From Selaginella tamariscina (taxonomy: Eukaryota; Streptophyta; Lycopodiopsida; Selaginellales; Selaginellaceae), in assembly GCA_003024785.1 (NCBI GenBank), contig PUQB01000120.1, positions 484,098 to 548,097 on the forward strand: a DNA stretch of 64,000 bases, in the 5' to 3' direction. Shown one piece after another: positions 13,181 through 25,210 of this stretch (position 1 is its first letter; every line of letters begins with the position of its first letter). The notes under the pieces were generated by a model. The model was not told the origin of the DNA. It made no database searches and saw only the letters and a list, made by a program, of their open reading frames with translations. Position numbers and translations under genes: made by a program.

Positions 13181-14430
13181 GAATCTTACTATGGAAAGTT
13201 TACCTTATGCTTTCCTTAAATAAATTTATTAATGTGTGCAGTAGCTTCCTCTTTTTTCTACTAATATCTTTTTATTTAAAATTTTCCCGGATCGCTACTG
13301 TACTTCATAAGCTCTTTAAAATTTATAATTAAAATTTTCACTAACAACAAATTATTAAAGTTATTATATATTTAAAGAGGTGTAAAATGTTTTAGTTAAT
13401 ATTTTATATATTTTGATTTCCTAATCAAAAGATAAATAATTATTAGTGATGCAATCTAGTTTTATATTTCTTAAATAAAATTATTAAAACTAAATATGAT
13501 TAAATAAATTGTTAGCTTTACATTATAAAATCAAATTTAAAAGATTAAGTATAAATATTGTAAATACAAATTAATATTGGCTAAATTTTATATTTTCAAA
13601 ATGTAAAATTTATTTTCTTACTCAGCTAAAGATTAATTAAAATACTAAATTTATAATATGAATTTAAAATTTAAATTTTAATGTTTTATAAAATAATTAT
13701 TTATTTTAATTTTAAACATAATATCTTAATTATATGTTTTTAAAATGTTAAAATATTGAATATTTTACATGGCTAAGTCTGATTAATTAAATTATTAAAT
13801 TTATATTGAAAATCAAAATCAGTATTTAAATTAATTTTAACTATTTAATATAAATAATTAAATTAATGTTTTAAACACAAGTTAAACACTTAGCATTGAA
13901 TGCATTAATAAAAAATAATCATGTAAAAATTTATAATGTATTTTGCTATGCAAGCTTGTAAGTTTTAATATAATACTTTTCATGCACTTTTGATCACCTG
14001 AAATATTTGAATACACGGTAATTTCAATATAAACTTATTTTCATGTCAAATTGTAATCATAAATTTATCAGTACATTACGAAGGATTAAACTACAAAAAT
14101 AAAGAAGGTTTAAATAATTCAAACAAGAAAATAAACAATTTTATTAAATTAGCATTTAAGCAAATGTTTTTATTTATTTATAATTAGGGCAACTGTTACC
14201 CCTAAACATTCACGTGATGTCGCAGACCAAGGGGGTACATTTCCCTGGCTGAGTGCCGACTAATATATATATTAGAAATATTTATTTATTTATTTATTTT
14301 TATTTATTTAATATTATAAGTAATGGTGAGAAGAACACAACATTTGGTAAGTTTCTTGTTGACATTGTTCACACCCAAGGTACATTCTGTGTGTTGAAAG
14401 ATCCAATTAACTCCTATTCAGAGTGGACAT

Positions 14431-16117
14431 TATGAAGAATGCGGTGAAGATAGTGTCAAGTGAGCTCTGGCTCCTGCAAAAGAAATTCATAATGGTGGGT
14501 TAAAGAAGATGAAGCTGACTCCATTCGATCTGTGTATGCAATACGTCCCATATCAGAAGAGGATGCTCTTCTATACCCACACTCCGACACAGACGTGGTC
14601 GGGCTCCTCAGGCAGAGCCTTGCAGAAGTACTTGTAATATTCTACCCATTAGCAGGACGACTGAGCAAAGGAAGTCTGGAGATAGACTGCAGCGGAGATC
14701 TGAATGTCAGATTTAACCAAGCGGAAACCAACATGAATCTCAAAGATCTCGAAGGGTTTCAGCCCTCGGATTTCTGTGACTCCCTCTGTGACTTGGGAAA
14801 TCCTCCCCCAAAGTTTCCTTGGACATCTCAGTATCCCTTGCTCTTCACTCAGGTGCAATATATATGTACCATATATAACATACAGGCATACATATTTTAA
14901 AAAATAGAAACTTTTGACAGACGAAGAACACACGTTTCTCACGGTCACAGGGCACATTAAACCTAATGCATATATAAACATTCTTAGTCTACTTGCTTGT
15001 AAAACATGCTGTAGCTTATGTAAAACTTAACCCAATCTTACTTTTATCGTATTTAAGCAAGTTATATATCAAAGTTTATGTTCTTAATTATAAAAATGTA
15101 TGTTTACCATAGGTGACGAAGTTTGCATGTGGTGGTATAAGCATTGGGGTGGGATTCAGTCACCAGGTAGTGGATGGGGTCTCTGCGTGGCATTTCATAA
15201 CCTCCTGGGCTGAGTTTGCGAGAAGAGGACATGTTAGCATGCTCCCAGAGATCTCGTATAACTACGAACCACCGGCAGTGAGTGTGGAGGAGATTAAACA
15301 GGTGGGAAGGCGTATTGGAATGTTGAATGAGAGCGGGAAGTCGGCCCTGTTTGACAATGATGACAAGAAGCCAGAGAAGCTAGTCACCAAGCCGTTTAAA
15401 CTTGATACTGAGACCATCGAGAAACTCAAGTCAGATGCAGGTACGTGTGTGTATGCGTGTTGTGTGAGTTATGCAGTATACACCACATGCGTTATACCAT
15501 CAATTATATATTGCCCGCTTGAGTACCTGCAGACTTGAATATATACTGTGTGTATACAAATCTCAATCTCTCAGGTATGGGATTCAGCACATTCGTTGTT
15601 GTGTGTGCCTACTTCTGGCAGAAGGCAACGCTAGCCAAAGGGCTTCCTGAAAGTAACATATCCAGGTTCATTGTACTTGTAAACTGCAGAGGAAGAATCA
15701 AGTCCATACCCAAGGCATACTTTGGAAATGCTTGCGCTGCTTTTGTGGCCTCCACAACAGTCGGGAACCTCAAACAAGGCGGGATATCTTATGCTGCGGG
15801 TCTACTTCAAGATGGGATTCGTGGGTTTGACGAGGATATCGCTGAGAAAGGCGTCGCTTTCATTAAATGGATGCTTGAAAATCCCGAACCCCGTGTATCG
15901 GACAGCAGGCCTTTCATGCAGGCTGTGGGTTCTATTCGGCACCCTGTGTATGAAATCCGACTTTTGGTTTTGGGAAGCCGGTCGGTGCTACATTTGGAAA
16001 CATGATCTTCATGATGGGAAGGTATACTTGTTTCCTTCTGCAGATGGAGACGGAGTTACTGCTACACTGGTACTGGAACCAGGGACTTTGGAAAGATTAG
16101 ACATGAATGCATCATGA
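14431..16117 (+). pseudogene. BAHD acyltransferase (HCT-like), three exons, frameshifted
   Basis: BAHD enzymes transfer acyl groups from acyl-CoA to alcohols or amines in the cytosol. Exon 1 (14431-14852) encodes a typical N-terminal start (LTPFDLCMQYVPYQKRMLFY in one frame) and then a FYPLAGRLSKG motif in another. Exon 2 (15113-15440) carries the catalytic HxxxD motif as SHQVVDGVSAW. Exon 3 (15575-16117) contains RFIVLVNCRGR and YFGNACAA. The DFGWG-type motif is split: one frame reads DFWFWEAG and another GFGKPVGATFGN, followed by HDGKVYLFPSADGDG in a third position. Introns have GT/AG ends. At least three single-base frame changes fall at otherwise conserved points, so this is either a recent pseudogene or a sequence with indel errors. 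The substrate cannot be inferred. Confidence 0.85.
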
Positions 16118-16284
16118 GTGTGTGTGTGGCCTAGTACAAACTTTCTCTTCTAATGACATTTCTCTCTTATGTTTTTAAAGGATATTAATTAAAAGAGCTC
16201 AGAGGTGAGCAACAAGGGCTTACGTGAATATACATTTTAATATACATATACACGTGTGTGTGTGTCTGTATCTGTGTAATCAAT

Positions 16285-16490
16285 TAACTTGCAGATTGGG
16301 GCCTGTCGTGGGATTTTGTTTCCGAATTTGGTTAAGAGGAGCTTGTTAATTGGCTTCAAGCAGGAGAACAACTATATATACTGGTTTTGGGAAATTGGGA
16401 GTCTTCTAAGTAATATATATATTATTACAATAATAGTGAAAGCTCTAGAAGGAACACATCAACACGGAAGAGGATAGGAAGGCCTTGGCG
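16285..16490 (+). pseudogene. UGT80-type glucosyltransferase fragment, copy C
   Basis: The plus strand encodes a segment ending IIVKALEGTHQHGRG, followed after a stop by EGLGDS. This corresponds to the same part of a UGT80-type enzyme as the fragments near 3640 and 7140, here in the opposite orientation and just downstream of the BAHD gene. It is too short and broken to be functional. Confidence 0.5.
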
Positions 16491-17719
16491 ACAGTGCGTT
16501 ATGATATATATGCATTTACATATGCCTTAATGTAATTACATCCTTTCTATGTATATACAGATTCTTCTGTGATTGGCTTGTGTATTTAGCATCATTTGCC
16601 GCACGCACGCGCACACACACACACACGCACACATTATCTGCCGTGTTCTGCGGGTGACATACAGAATATATATAAACAAGAAACAATTTGACAGTCTATT
16701 TTATATGCATTATATCATGTATGGGTATGCGTGTGTTATGTAAAGTTGAGAGAGAGCTGGGCATAATCATACATATGATACGTATATCTCTTTAGATAAT
16801 GTTTCGCATTAGAAAATGAAATGTTCACATGATTTTGATTTTAAGAGGGAAATGTTATGTCATAGTGTAAATTATTATGTGATTTATAAATTTTGATTAT
16901 GTAATAAGGGTGTTTATGTGCTTAATAAGTCACCTTCAGCACCAACAACCCTTCATCTTCGTTGAAAGAAACAGCGACTTCATAACAATCTCAACAAGGA
17001 TCAAAAGGTTGTACAATGTCAAGTTCTTTTGTGAAAGACACCTTGGTTGAACATGTTAGAGTGAAAGTGAATTTGTATTAATAAATAACAAAACCCTACA
17101 TGTCTATGTTCTAGTGCGTGTATGTATATCTTTGAACCATATACTAAACGCCATTAGTTTACTCCCTTGGACCCTTATAAAGTTATTATAAGTATATTTT
17201 AACGTTGTCTTCTTCACTAAACACTCCCCCTTAACACAAACAATCCCTTTGTTATGTTCATTATGCCATGAGCATATAAATTTTTCCCTAAATAAATAAT
17301 TAGTGCTCCTCACAACTTCTCTTTCACATGGAGAACATGTAAGGTCTCTCCCTAAGAGAAATAACCATTACTCCCCAAAACTTCTCCCCTAACTAAGACA
17401 ATAAGCATTCATTCATGCCTAATACTCCTCTTGAACACACAAAACGAAGTTGTTTATATTCAATAAAAATCAAATATTAATATTAAGAGTGAGATGAAGA
17501 AAATAACACTTTCATGTATGTAGAAGTGAATGAACATGATAGGCAACAAGACCTTTGGTGGTACTAAGTAGATGTTCTCTCCATGAGTCTAAGGGCATCT
17601 CCGTGCTTAAGAATATTAGTCTTATGGATTTACTTTAAAGGATATCAACGGGAAGATTTGTCGTAGAAATGCAAATTAGCTTAATCTTCCAATCTTACAA
17701 TTAATAATGAGTCGTTAAT
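16491..17719. other. No gene seen
   Basis: AT-rich sequence with a (CA/CG) tract near 16605-16635. No recognisable coding or transposon domains. Confidence 0.45.
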
Positions 17720-20700
17720 CTTCCGTTCGAATTGGAAATAAGGGATTGCTATATGTAGACTTCTTAATAAATGTGTAGAAAATCATTCTTGATATCTATT
17801 TGGTGTATGTTAAGATATAGCTTTGCAACAAGTGCCAAAAGAACCCTAACACAAGCAAGCTTGACAATAGATGATAAAACCTTAAAAAGTCGATTCCCTC
17901 TCTCTTGATCACACCCCTTAACAACTAATATAGCTTTAAACCATAAAATCTCTTGTATTTCATCTTGAAGACCCACTTACAAGGTATCATTCTCTTACTA
18001 ACATGGAGTTTTGTAAAAATCCATGAATGAGTGGCCATTTGTGCAACAATCTTGTCTTTCATGGCTTGTAATCACTTAGTAAGGGCTATGCATTGCTTGC
18101 TCAAGTGAATGTAACTTTTTTAGTTTAAACCATAATTTTTACTATTCATGAATAGTAAACCTTAATTTTTAATAATGAATAAATTACAAAGGTATTTATA
18201 AAATTAAAAAATATAAAAAATATATTTGATTTAATTTAAAATAATTATTATATAAGTTAATTTAAAGTTTATTAATATAAATCACTATGGTTGATTTAGT
18301 GATTTAAACTATAGTCTAAGTCAAAATTATTAATCCATGATGAGTGCGGTTGACTCATTAACAAATTGTGCACTACTAGCATGTATATATTGTAAGTACT
18401 TCTTGGTGGGTTTCCAAGCTCTCTTGGTAGACATTTGTGCAAGCAATTGTAGATGTGCAAGCTCCATGGTGTAATCCTAGTGGTGAAGATGCAAGGGGTT
18501 TGGGTCAACTTGTTGTTGTTGTTGTGTAATGATGCTCTTCTAAGGTGTCTGATTGTGAACCATCAGATTATGAGTCACGTTTATTTTGTTAAGTTGGTTG
18601 AGAGTTAACTTGACAGAGTTTTTACTTTATGCCACAAAGGCGGCTTGCCATGTGCCAACCCTAGAATCCCCTCTTTGGAAACTCCATAGAATTTGGTAAA
18701 GTAACCGAACTTAATCCTTAACAATTTAAGCCTCTAGCTGACCAAGTCCACAAACGAGGCTCACCTTGTGAATCAGGATACGTGGACCAACCAAATTATA
18801 GGTATCGTTCCTAACTTGATTTGGTTGAGGCGGCTGGAGCAAGGCCTCAACCACTAGTTTTGTGGAACGTGAATCGAGTAATGCTTTTTGAACTTGCAAG
18901 CATGTTTTCAGACCAAGGAATTTGAACAACTCCTTGGAAGTGACGTACCCGATCACAAAGCAAGATCCTACCAATGATAAAGATAGTCTAACCTAAAGGT
19001 GTGACGTACCCCTATCGTGTGGAAGTTTGGGTGGCACAACAGAGGGTTACACTTTGAAGACACAAGCTTAGCTTACATCGGTAGGAAGTTAACGAGCTCT
19101 CCTTTGAACTCATGAAGCTTCACTACCTACACTCTACCTTAATTATGTGATGGAGCCCCCATGTTTTCCTAATTGAATAAGTGGGTTGGCATGGAAATGC
19201 AGCCCTTAATGAAATTGAGATGTCCTAACCTAACCCTAAACCTAACCCCTGGGGGTGGGGTTAGGTTAACCCTAGGGGTGTCCCTAACCCTTTTTTTTGA
19301 CAAGTTATATTTTAACAAAAACCTATTTTGTAACGTTAAACCGGGGGAAATTTTTTAAAAGATAAGTACTACCTTTCGCCTAAAGTTTCTTGAGGTACCT
19401 AGTGACATCTAGTTGGACTACCCCTAAACACCTACGTGCACTAAGCAGGCTATTTCTCACTAAACTAGGTTCATCACACATTTGATAGGTAACAAGCAGT
19501 CAAACCCCAAAGTAAAGGGTCAAGTCATAATAAAAACTATGACAAACTTGACTTTCATAAAAGATTGTTGATCTCCTTAAAAAACCTTCTTTTGCCAGGA
19601 GATCATCCTCTGTAACCGTCTTTCACAGGATCATCATAGCCCATCATCCCACATCATTCCTCTCTCACCCCCCTTGCCTTTATTCAGATTGGTGAGCAAA
19701 CCCAAGGCTTCCAAACACTCTTAGATGTCTCATGCATGGCCTCTCACATGTCATGTCTCATTATGTGTTCTATTTGTCAATGCCTTGGTTGAAAGCTTAT
19801 TTTGAAGATACATAGCATTAGCTATAGCATCATGCCAAAAATAAGAAGAAATATTCTTATCAAACATCATTCATTTAGCTAAAGTTTTGATAGACTTTGT
19901 TTCTCTCAACAACATCATTCTAACCATTATCATATAATACATAGTATTGTCTATTATTAAATTAAAAAAAAAACACAAATTGATCACTCATGAATTCTTA
20001 ATTCATAATAAGCATTCAGCCAATCTATGAAGAAACATAGTGCATTTGACTTTGCATGCATAAACAATATAAATGTATACCTAAAATAATCAGCAGCAAT
20101 CAACTTTCCACTAATAGACGTGAACTTAGCATGTGAAATATCTACATGAATGAGTTTTAAAATGGCTATAACTCTTGTGCTAGCTAACTTAAGAAGTGGT
20201 TTCTTAGCTATTTTTTCTAATGCACACCCATTGCATGCTAAGGTCTAACAATAAATGTAGGCAAATCAACCTAATATCAAAGATGAAATTGTTTTGATAT
20301 GAGGTAAATTGGCATGACCAAAATGAAGATGCCAAAGCTTACCTAACTGTGATGTAGAATTTTGAGTAAGTAACACAAAATGCAGGGACAATGTTCCAAT
20401 CTATAAAATTCACCATATCTAAGAGCAATAACAATGGTCTGATCCAAAACCTTACGATCTGCATGTTCATGTCAAAACCCACATAAAAACCAGTATCTAC
20501 ACGCTTACTTACATACATAAGACTCTTGGAAGATATAATATTGTGTTTAATTCGGTTTTTAGGATTGAACATATTATAGATCCCTTTCCAACGATGTTGA
20601 GTGCATCACCATCAACATACCAACCTTCTATGAAAAGTTTGATAAACATAGAACAAAAAATCAGTTATGAATGTGTTATGTGGTTTGACTCCACTGTCCA

Positions 20701-20790
20701 AGTACCAAAAATTCTACAAAATAGGGCCACAAGTGGCTAAATTAGCATAAATGTGGATCATTATGTTTGTTTGTTACTCCTCTAATAATT
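17720..20790 (-). mobile_element. Degraded Ty1/copia retrotransposon
   Basis: On the minus strand, 20790-19900 contains decayed GAG-pre-integrase and integrase sequence: a LGKLWHLHFGHANLPH block, then a CNGCALEKIAKK block, then LIHVDISHAKF. Next, 18000-17764 encodes reverse transcriptase of copia type, with KWVFKMK-like sequence, then SIVKLACVRVLLALVAK and LNIHQIDIKNDFLH. Stops and frame changes occur throughout and no terminal repeats are clear. The order IN then RT along the minus strand is diagnostic of copia as opposed to gypsy. Confidence 0.75.
19205..19440. repeat. Repeat segment shared in inverted orientation with about 24530-24720
   Basis: A stretch with several TAACCCTAA-like words and the block CTTTTAAAAAATTT next to CTTGAGAAAC-like sequence recurs in the opposite orientation at 24530-24640. 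It may be part of a transposon terminus. The family is not recognised. Confidence 0.4.
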
Positions 20791-20796
20791 ACATAT

Positions 20797-22167
20797 TAAT
20801 TACAGGATTGATTCTGGTTGCCGGAGAGAAAAACGTGAGCGTCCTAGACCTCCAGTCGATTTGAGGATTTGCAACAACGAACCATGGCATGAGTCTTGAT
20901 CAAGTTGAAGGAAATCGAACAGTTGAATGCGCCATGACTGCAAGAGAGAGGTTTGGTAGCATAGGTAACTGCGCCAGAAGCAATCAAACGACCATTGGCC
21001 ACCTCTACAGAACTGCACGCTTCAACTTCACCACCGGAATGCCATGTTGAGTTGCAAAAGTGTCATCCATGAAGCATGCATTTGCACCAATGTCTAACAG
21101 GGCAAACTCCTTGAGCTCTCGATTATTGAGATGAATGTGTACAGGAAACTTGAGTGATGAAATGGTATGAGCAGCACCAATGGAGCCTGCACCTACATCC
21201 AACTTCGTGGCTCCTAGACGAAGTGAACATTGAAGTTTTCCGACTGAACTTCAGCTTCAACTTCAGCGTCTTGAACTTCCTGGCTTTAATAGGACATTCC
21301 GCCGCCTTGTGTCCTGCTTCACCACAATACAAACATAGATTTCACTGCGGACGTTGCTTCTCAGCACGGAAAGTGAGCCACGCTTGTATTTCTCAACCTC
21401 CATAGGAACTACTCCAGAAGGTGTCGTAGGAGTATGTACCACAGCTGCAGGATTGGTTTGCAGGAACTACTGACGGGATTTTTTCCTGACAATGCTCGAA
21501 CAAGCGGTTGTCGCAGCGAATGGCTGTTGCATGATCTCCGCTAATGTTTGGGCATCCGGTAACATAAGGAGAAGGTCCTTCACGTCATCCCTCAACCCAA
21601 AATGGAAGTGTTCAATCAATGCAGTCTCGTCCCATGAATGTTCGTGCAAAGTTGCTAAAATTCGGATGCATAGACGGAAGCTGGTCGAGATCCTTGTGAG
21701 CTTTCGTAACTTCGTGCATGCGGAACGGTACTTATCGGGATTCCAAAGCAAGCTTCAAAGGCAGCCACAACCTTCCAAAGTCTTCCATCAATGAGTCGTC
21801 ACGCTTAGCAAAGGGGCAACCCAAGCCCGTGGAGATCCAACTAATAGGGATGCCAAAAGGCCAACCTTTTGTGCATCATCAGTAGTGGCGTGGTTGCATG
21901 AATCAAAAGCCTGATCTGATTCAGGAACCCTTGGAAATCGGCATGATTGCCATTGAACTTTTCGGCATGCTGATATTTGGCTCCAAGAAGTTTCGATGGA
22001 GAGGAAACCACGGATGCTTGAGAAGAGCCTGTAGCAGTCTTGGAGGATGCATCAGCAGCTGCATGCGCCGCATTGGTGGAACCTTGCAGATTTGTGACCA
22101 CTTGGAAAGTGGCCAGCTCATGAAGCAATATTTGGTGCTCGCGTTGAAATTGTTCAAAATCGGCCAT
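20797..22167 (-). pseudogene. Ty3/gypsy gag and protease remnant
   Basis: On the minus strand the ORF starting at 22167 (MADFEQFQREHQILLHELA) begins a gag protein. 21751-21467 encodes a typical gag core (HSWDETALIEHFHFGLRDDV). 21332-21260 has a CCHC zinc knuckle, CGEAGHKAAEC. 21202-21005 carries a retropepsin domain with LLDIGANACFMDD, where the usual DSGA is DIGA. Decayed sequence beyond it reads VEVANGRLIASGAV. Reverse transcriptase and integrase are missing: the sequence passes into copia-derived DNA near 20795. Several frame changes separate the pieces. Confidence 0.8.
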
Positions 22168-22261
22168 GATCTATAAAAAAAAGAGGAGGAAAACGAAGGA
22201 GAAGAATCAAGGAAAAAAAGTACTGGAAATCAGAAAGTTATGAAATCAGTTACTATCAAAC

Positions 22262-22695
22262 TGTCAAGCCACGATCCAGGAATAAAGAAGTGAGCAGGAT
22301 TCGAGAACAAGGAAGCTTGACTAGAAGCAGAACAAGGAGTAGGACAGGGAGCAGGACAGGAACTAGGAACCAGGAAACAAGACAAAGCAGAAGGCAAAAG
22401 CAAGAAAACAAGACAAGATTGATCGTAGAAAGACTGGTGTTGATAGTAACTGATTGTACAACAATTAGGTCGGAGCTTTTATACTCATAACTCCAAGTTA
22501 ATCTGGTCATGAGTCTAATCTAGTCATGAGCTAAAAATAGTGACCCTTATCCTCTAGGCATATCTTGTAGTATATCCTATAGGCATATCCTATAGGTACC
22601 ATGTAGGAATATCCTGCATGCATATCTGTAAGTATATCCTATAGGCATATCCTGTAACCCGTATCTGTATCCTGCATCTGTATCGGGTCGTGATA
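22262..22695 (-). mobile_element. LTR of the gypsy remnant
   Basis: This segment aligns along its length with the solo LTR at 45178-45778: the same opening with CCACGATCCAGGAA, internal GATTGATCGTAGAAAGACTG, tandem TATCCTRTAGGCA words and the TGTATCGGGT ending. It is shorter because of internal deletions. It lies directly upstream, in the minus-strand sense, of the gag start at 22167, so it is the 5' LTR of that element. The matching 3' LTR is not in the window. Confidence 0.8.
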
Positions 22696-23539
22696 GTAAT
22701 GTTATTTTTATAAATTTTATTTAAGTTTAAAAGAAACATATCTATGATTAGAAACTATAGATGGCCAGATTGAACTTAAGCTATGATATATATATATATA
22801 TATATATATCTAAAACATATGTATAACCCATGCAACACAAAATGCTAGTAAGTAAATAATTTAATAACAACATTCTTAACAAGATCAATGAGCAAGTACA
22901 ATATGTTAAAATAATTTAAAAATTGTATATGTAAGCATTAGTTTAAAGAGAGCTTTATTTTCAATCTTTATGAATGTAACATGCACTTTATATTTAATAA
23001 TCATTTTTCATGTAAAATAGTTTAAATCTTATAAATTATCTCTCACTTTATGTTAACACGCTTTGGAATGCATATGTTGAAAGTCACATTAATTATAAAT
23101 ATGTGTATAATGTATTTATGTTGATTTTATCAAGATGAACCAGATATTATTCGTGTTTATTCATAAATATAAAAGTATATTTATGAGATAATTTAAGGAA
23201 TTAAAAGATTATGATAAAATTATTTACATGTCATTCTGCAAATAATTTATTGTGCCTTTTTCAATTTTTAAAATGCCTAATAAATACACTTTTGTATTCA
23301 TGAATTAAATAGATTAATATATTATTTATCTTAATAAAAACATGTGATGCACTCTTATTGTTGTAACTTAAAGTCCATTGTTATAAGAAAGTGATGAAAG
23401 TACCTAGAATTGTACACCACGAGTAAGTGATTTGATTAAATGAGTCTTAATATATTATAAAATTAAAAATGCTTCAAGCAAACCATATACATATATATAT
23501 ATAGTTTTAATTTTGATATTTATGTTATTTCAATTTTCT

Positions 23540-23870
23540 ATATTTGCTTAGGAGAAATTGTAATGCTAGTGCTTTGGAGGGCAACAAGGCTTTGGTTGGA
23601 TACATCCCATCCGCTACTATGAAGGCAATAAGGCTTTGGCATAATAAATTGTGTCAGCTACTCATAAGGGCAATAAAGTTTTAATGGAATAAATTGCACC
23701 GACTACCCTAGAGGACATGATAAATTCAGCATGATTAATCTCGTCAAATCTCATCAATGGCCTTGAAGGGTAAGAAGAATGTGGTGGGGTTAATCTTGTT
23801 GTTAGCTAGGGAGGGCAAGAAGGCTTCAGCAGGATTTATCCTATTGAAGCCGATATAAAATTTTTAAGAA
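23540..23870 (+). repeat. Degenerate approx. 55-bp tandem repeat
   Basis: Five or so units share a core of AGGGCAA-AAGGCTTTGG followed by GGAT-ATCC or GGATTTATCC and GGCTAC-like endings. The units are diverged. The GGATTWATCC heart recalls the palindromes at 62.9-64 kb, though without their GC-rich flanks. Confidence 0.5.
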
Positions 23871-24659
23871 TATTCTAGATTATAGATTCTATATGAATAT
23901 TTGATATAAAGATGATTTCATAAGGATGAGGCAACAAGTGATGATTTCAAGCATGTCAATGACCCACTCATTCATATAGGGTGGTTATATGAAGGGTTTG
24001 GAGTGACTAGAAAAATATTAACTTTTGTAAATTGTTGGAGTAGTCAAAACTCGACTTAAGTTTCAGATCTTTTTTATCAATGTAGTGCAAGACCAACTCT
24101 TCGACATCATCATCAGTTTCTATGTTCCCACTTGTTAATGTGTGGTTCACATCATTTTGCCACTTGCTTCTTGGTCAGAAAGGGTGTTGTAGAATTATAT
24201 ATATAATAAATGTCCCTTAGAATTCATGAATAATAGACACCCAATAGCCAATCACATAGCTATATAATTTTGATTAGCAACCACATGGCTATAATTTTGC
24301 ATAGCTGTAATTGTATTAGGATTATTTAACATTGATTTTTGGAAGAACAAATATTTTTTAATACCATCAATATCATCTCTTGTTCTTTTAATGATGAAGC
24401 CAAAGAAATAGTTTTATGTCATAGTTTTACTATGACTTTGTTTTACTTGGACATTAATTATGGTTACCTATCGAATTATGTTGATAAGCATTAGATGTAA
24501 TGAAAAACAGTTCCATTTAATACACTTAGGTGTTTAATTGTCATTAAACACCTTGAGAAACATTAAGTGTATGTAGCACTTACCTTTTAAAAAATTTTAC
24601 TCTCGTTTTTCACGTCTTAATTGGGTGTTTCAGTGAGTTCAACTAGAAACACCCTTAAG

Positions 24660-24869
24660 ATTGACCTAACCTTAGAGTTGCCCTAATTCCATGTCCTAAA
24701 CCCTAACCTTAGGGGTTTAGAGGTTCACATGTGCCCTCACCCTCACGTGAGGGTGAAGGTGAGGGTGAGGGTCACATGTGACCTGTTTACCCTCGTGTTA
24801 TTAATTTAAATTTAATAATTATTTTTTTTAAAATAAAATAAATATAAATTAGAATTGTAAGCTTCTCAT

Positions 24870-24914
<45 letters not shown>

Positions 24915-25210
24915 TATAAAATAAATTAAATTAAAAATCTTTACTATTTATATTAATATAATTTAAAAATCTTTATTTAAACCTATCATAATGAGATACG
25001 TAATAAGAAAAGGTATATTCTTGCCCTCATGAGGGTGAGGGAATTAATTAAATCTAGGCTTATTTAGAATCTTGCCCTTGAGACCCTCACAAGGGTGAGG
25101 GTAAAATATCACATGTGACCTCGTGAGAGTAAAAAGATTCCTGAGGGTGAGGGCACATGTGAACCGCCTCTTAGAACATGGAATTAGGGCAACTCTAAGG
25201 TTAGGTCAAT
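24660..25210. mobile_element. Inverted-repeat transposable element (MITE-like), 551 bp
   Basis: Both ends begin ATTGACCTAACCTTAGAG and continue identically for about 35 bases. After a short variable segment they share a further 24 identical bases (GGTTCACATGTGCCCTCACC and on). The interior is AT-rich with further GAGGGTGAGGG inverted motifs and no ORF. I cannot identify a convincing target duplication, so the superfamily is undetermined. Confidence 0.75.

Larger units (their letters stand above)
7994..14430. other. Gene-poor AT-rich region
   Basis: I find no gene. There are scattered (TA), (TG) and (CA) tracts. The short ORFs near 8263-9164, 9444-9671 and 11990-12442 are low in complexity or lack any recognisable motif. 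An inverted repeat lies at 10150-10500 and a telomere-like run at 13157-13180. Confidence 0.5.

Noticed and set aside
18726..18974. 82-residue minus-strand ORF as a gene
   Set aside because: No recognisable motif and isolated within transposon debris.
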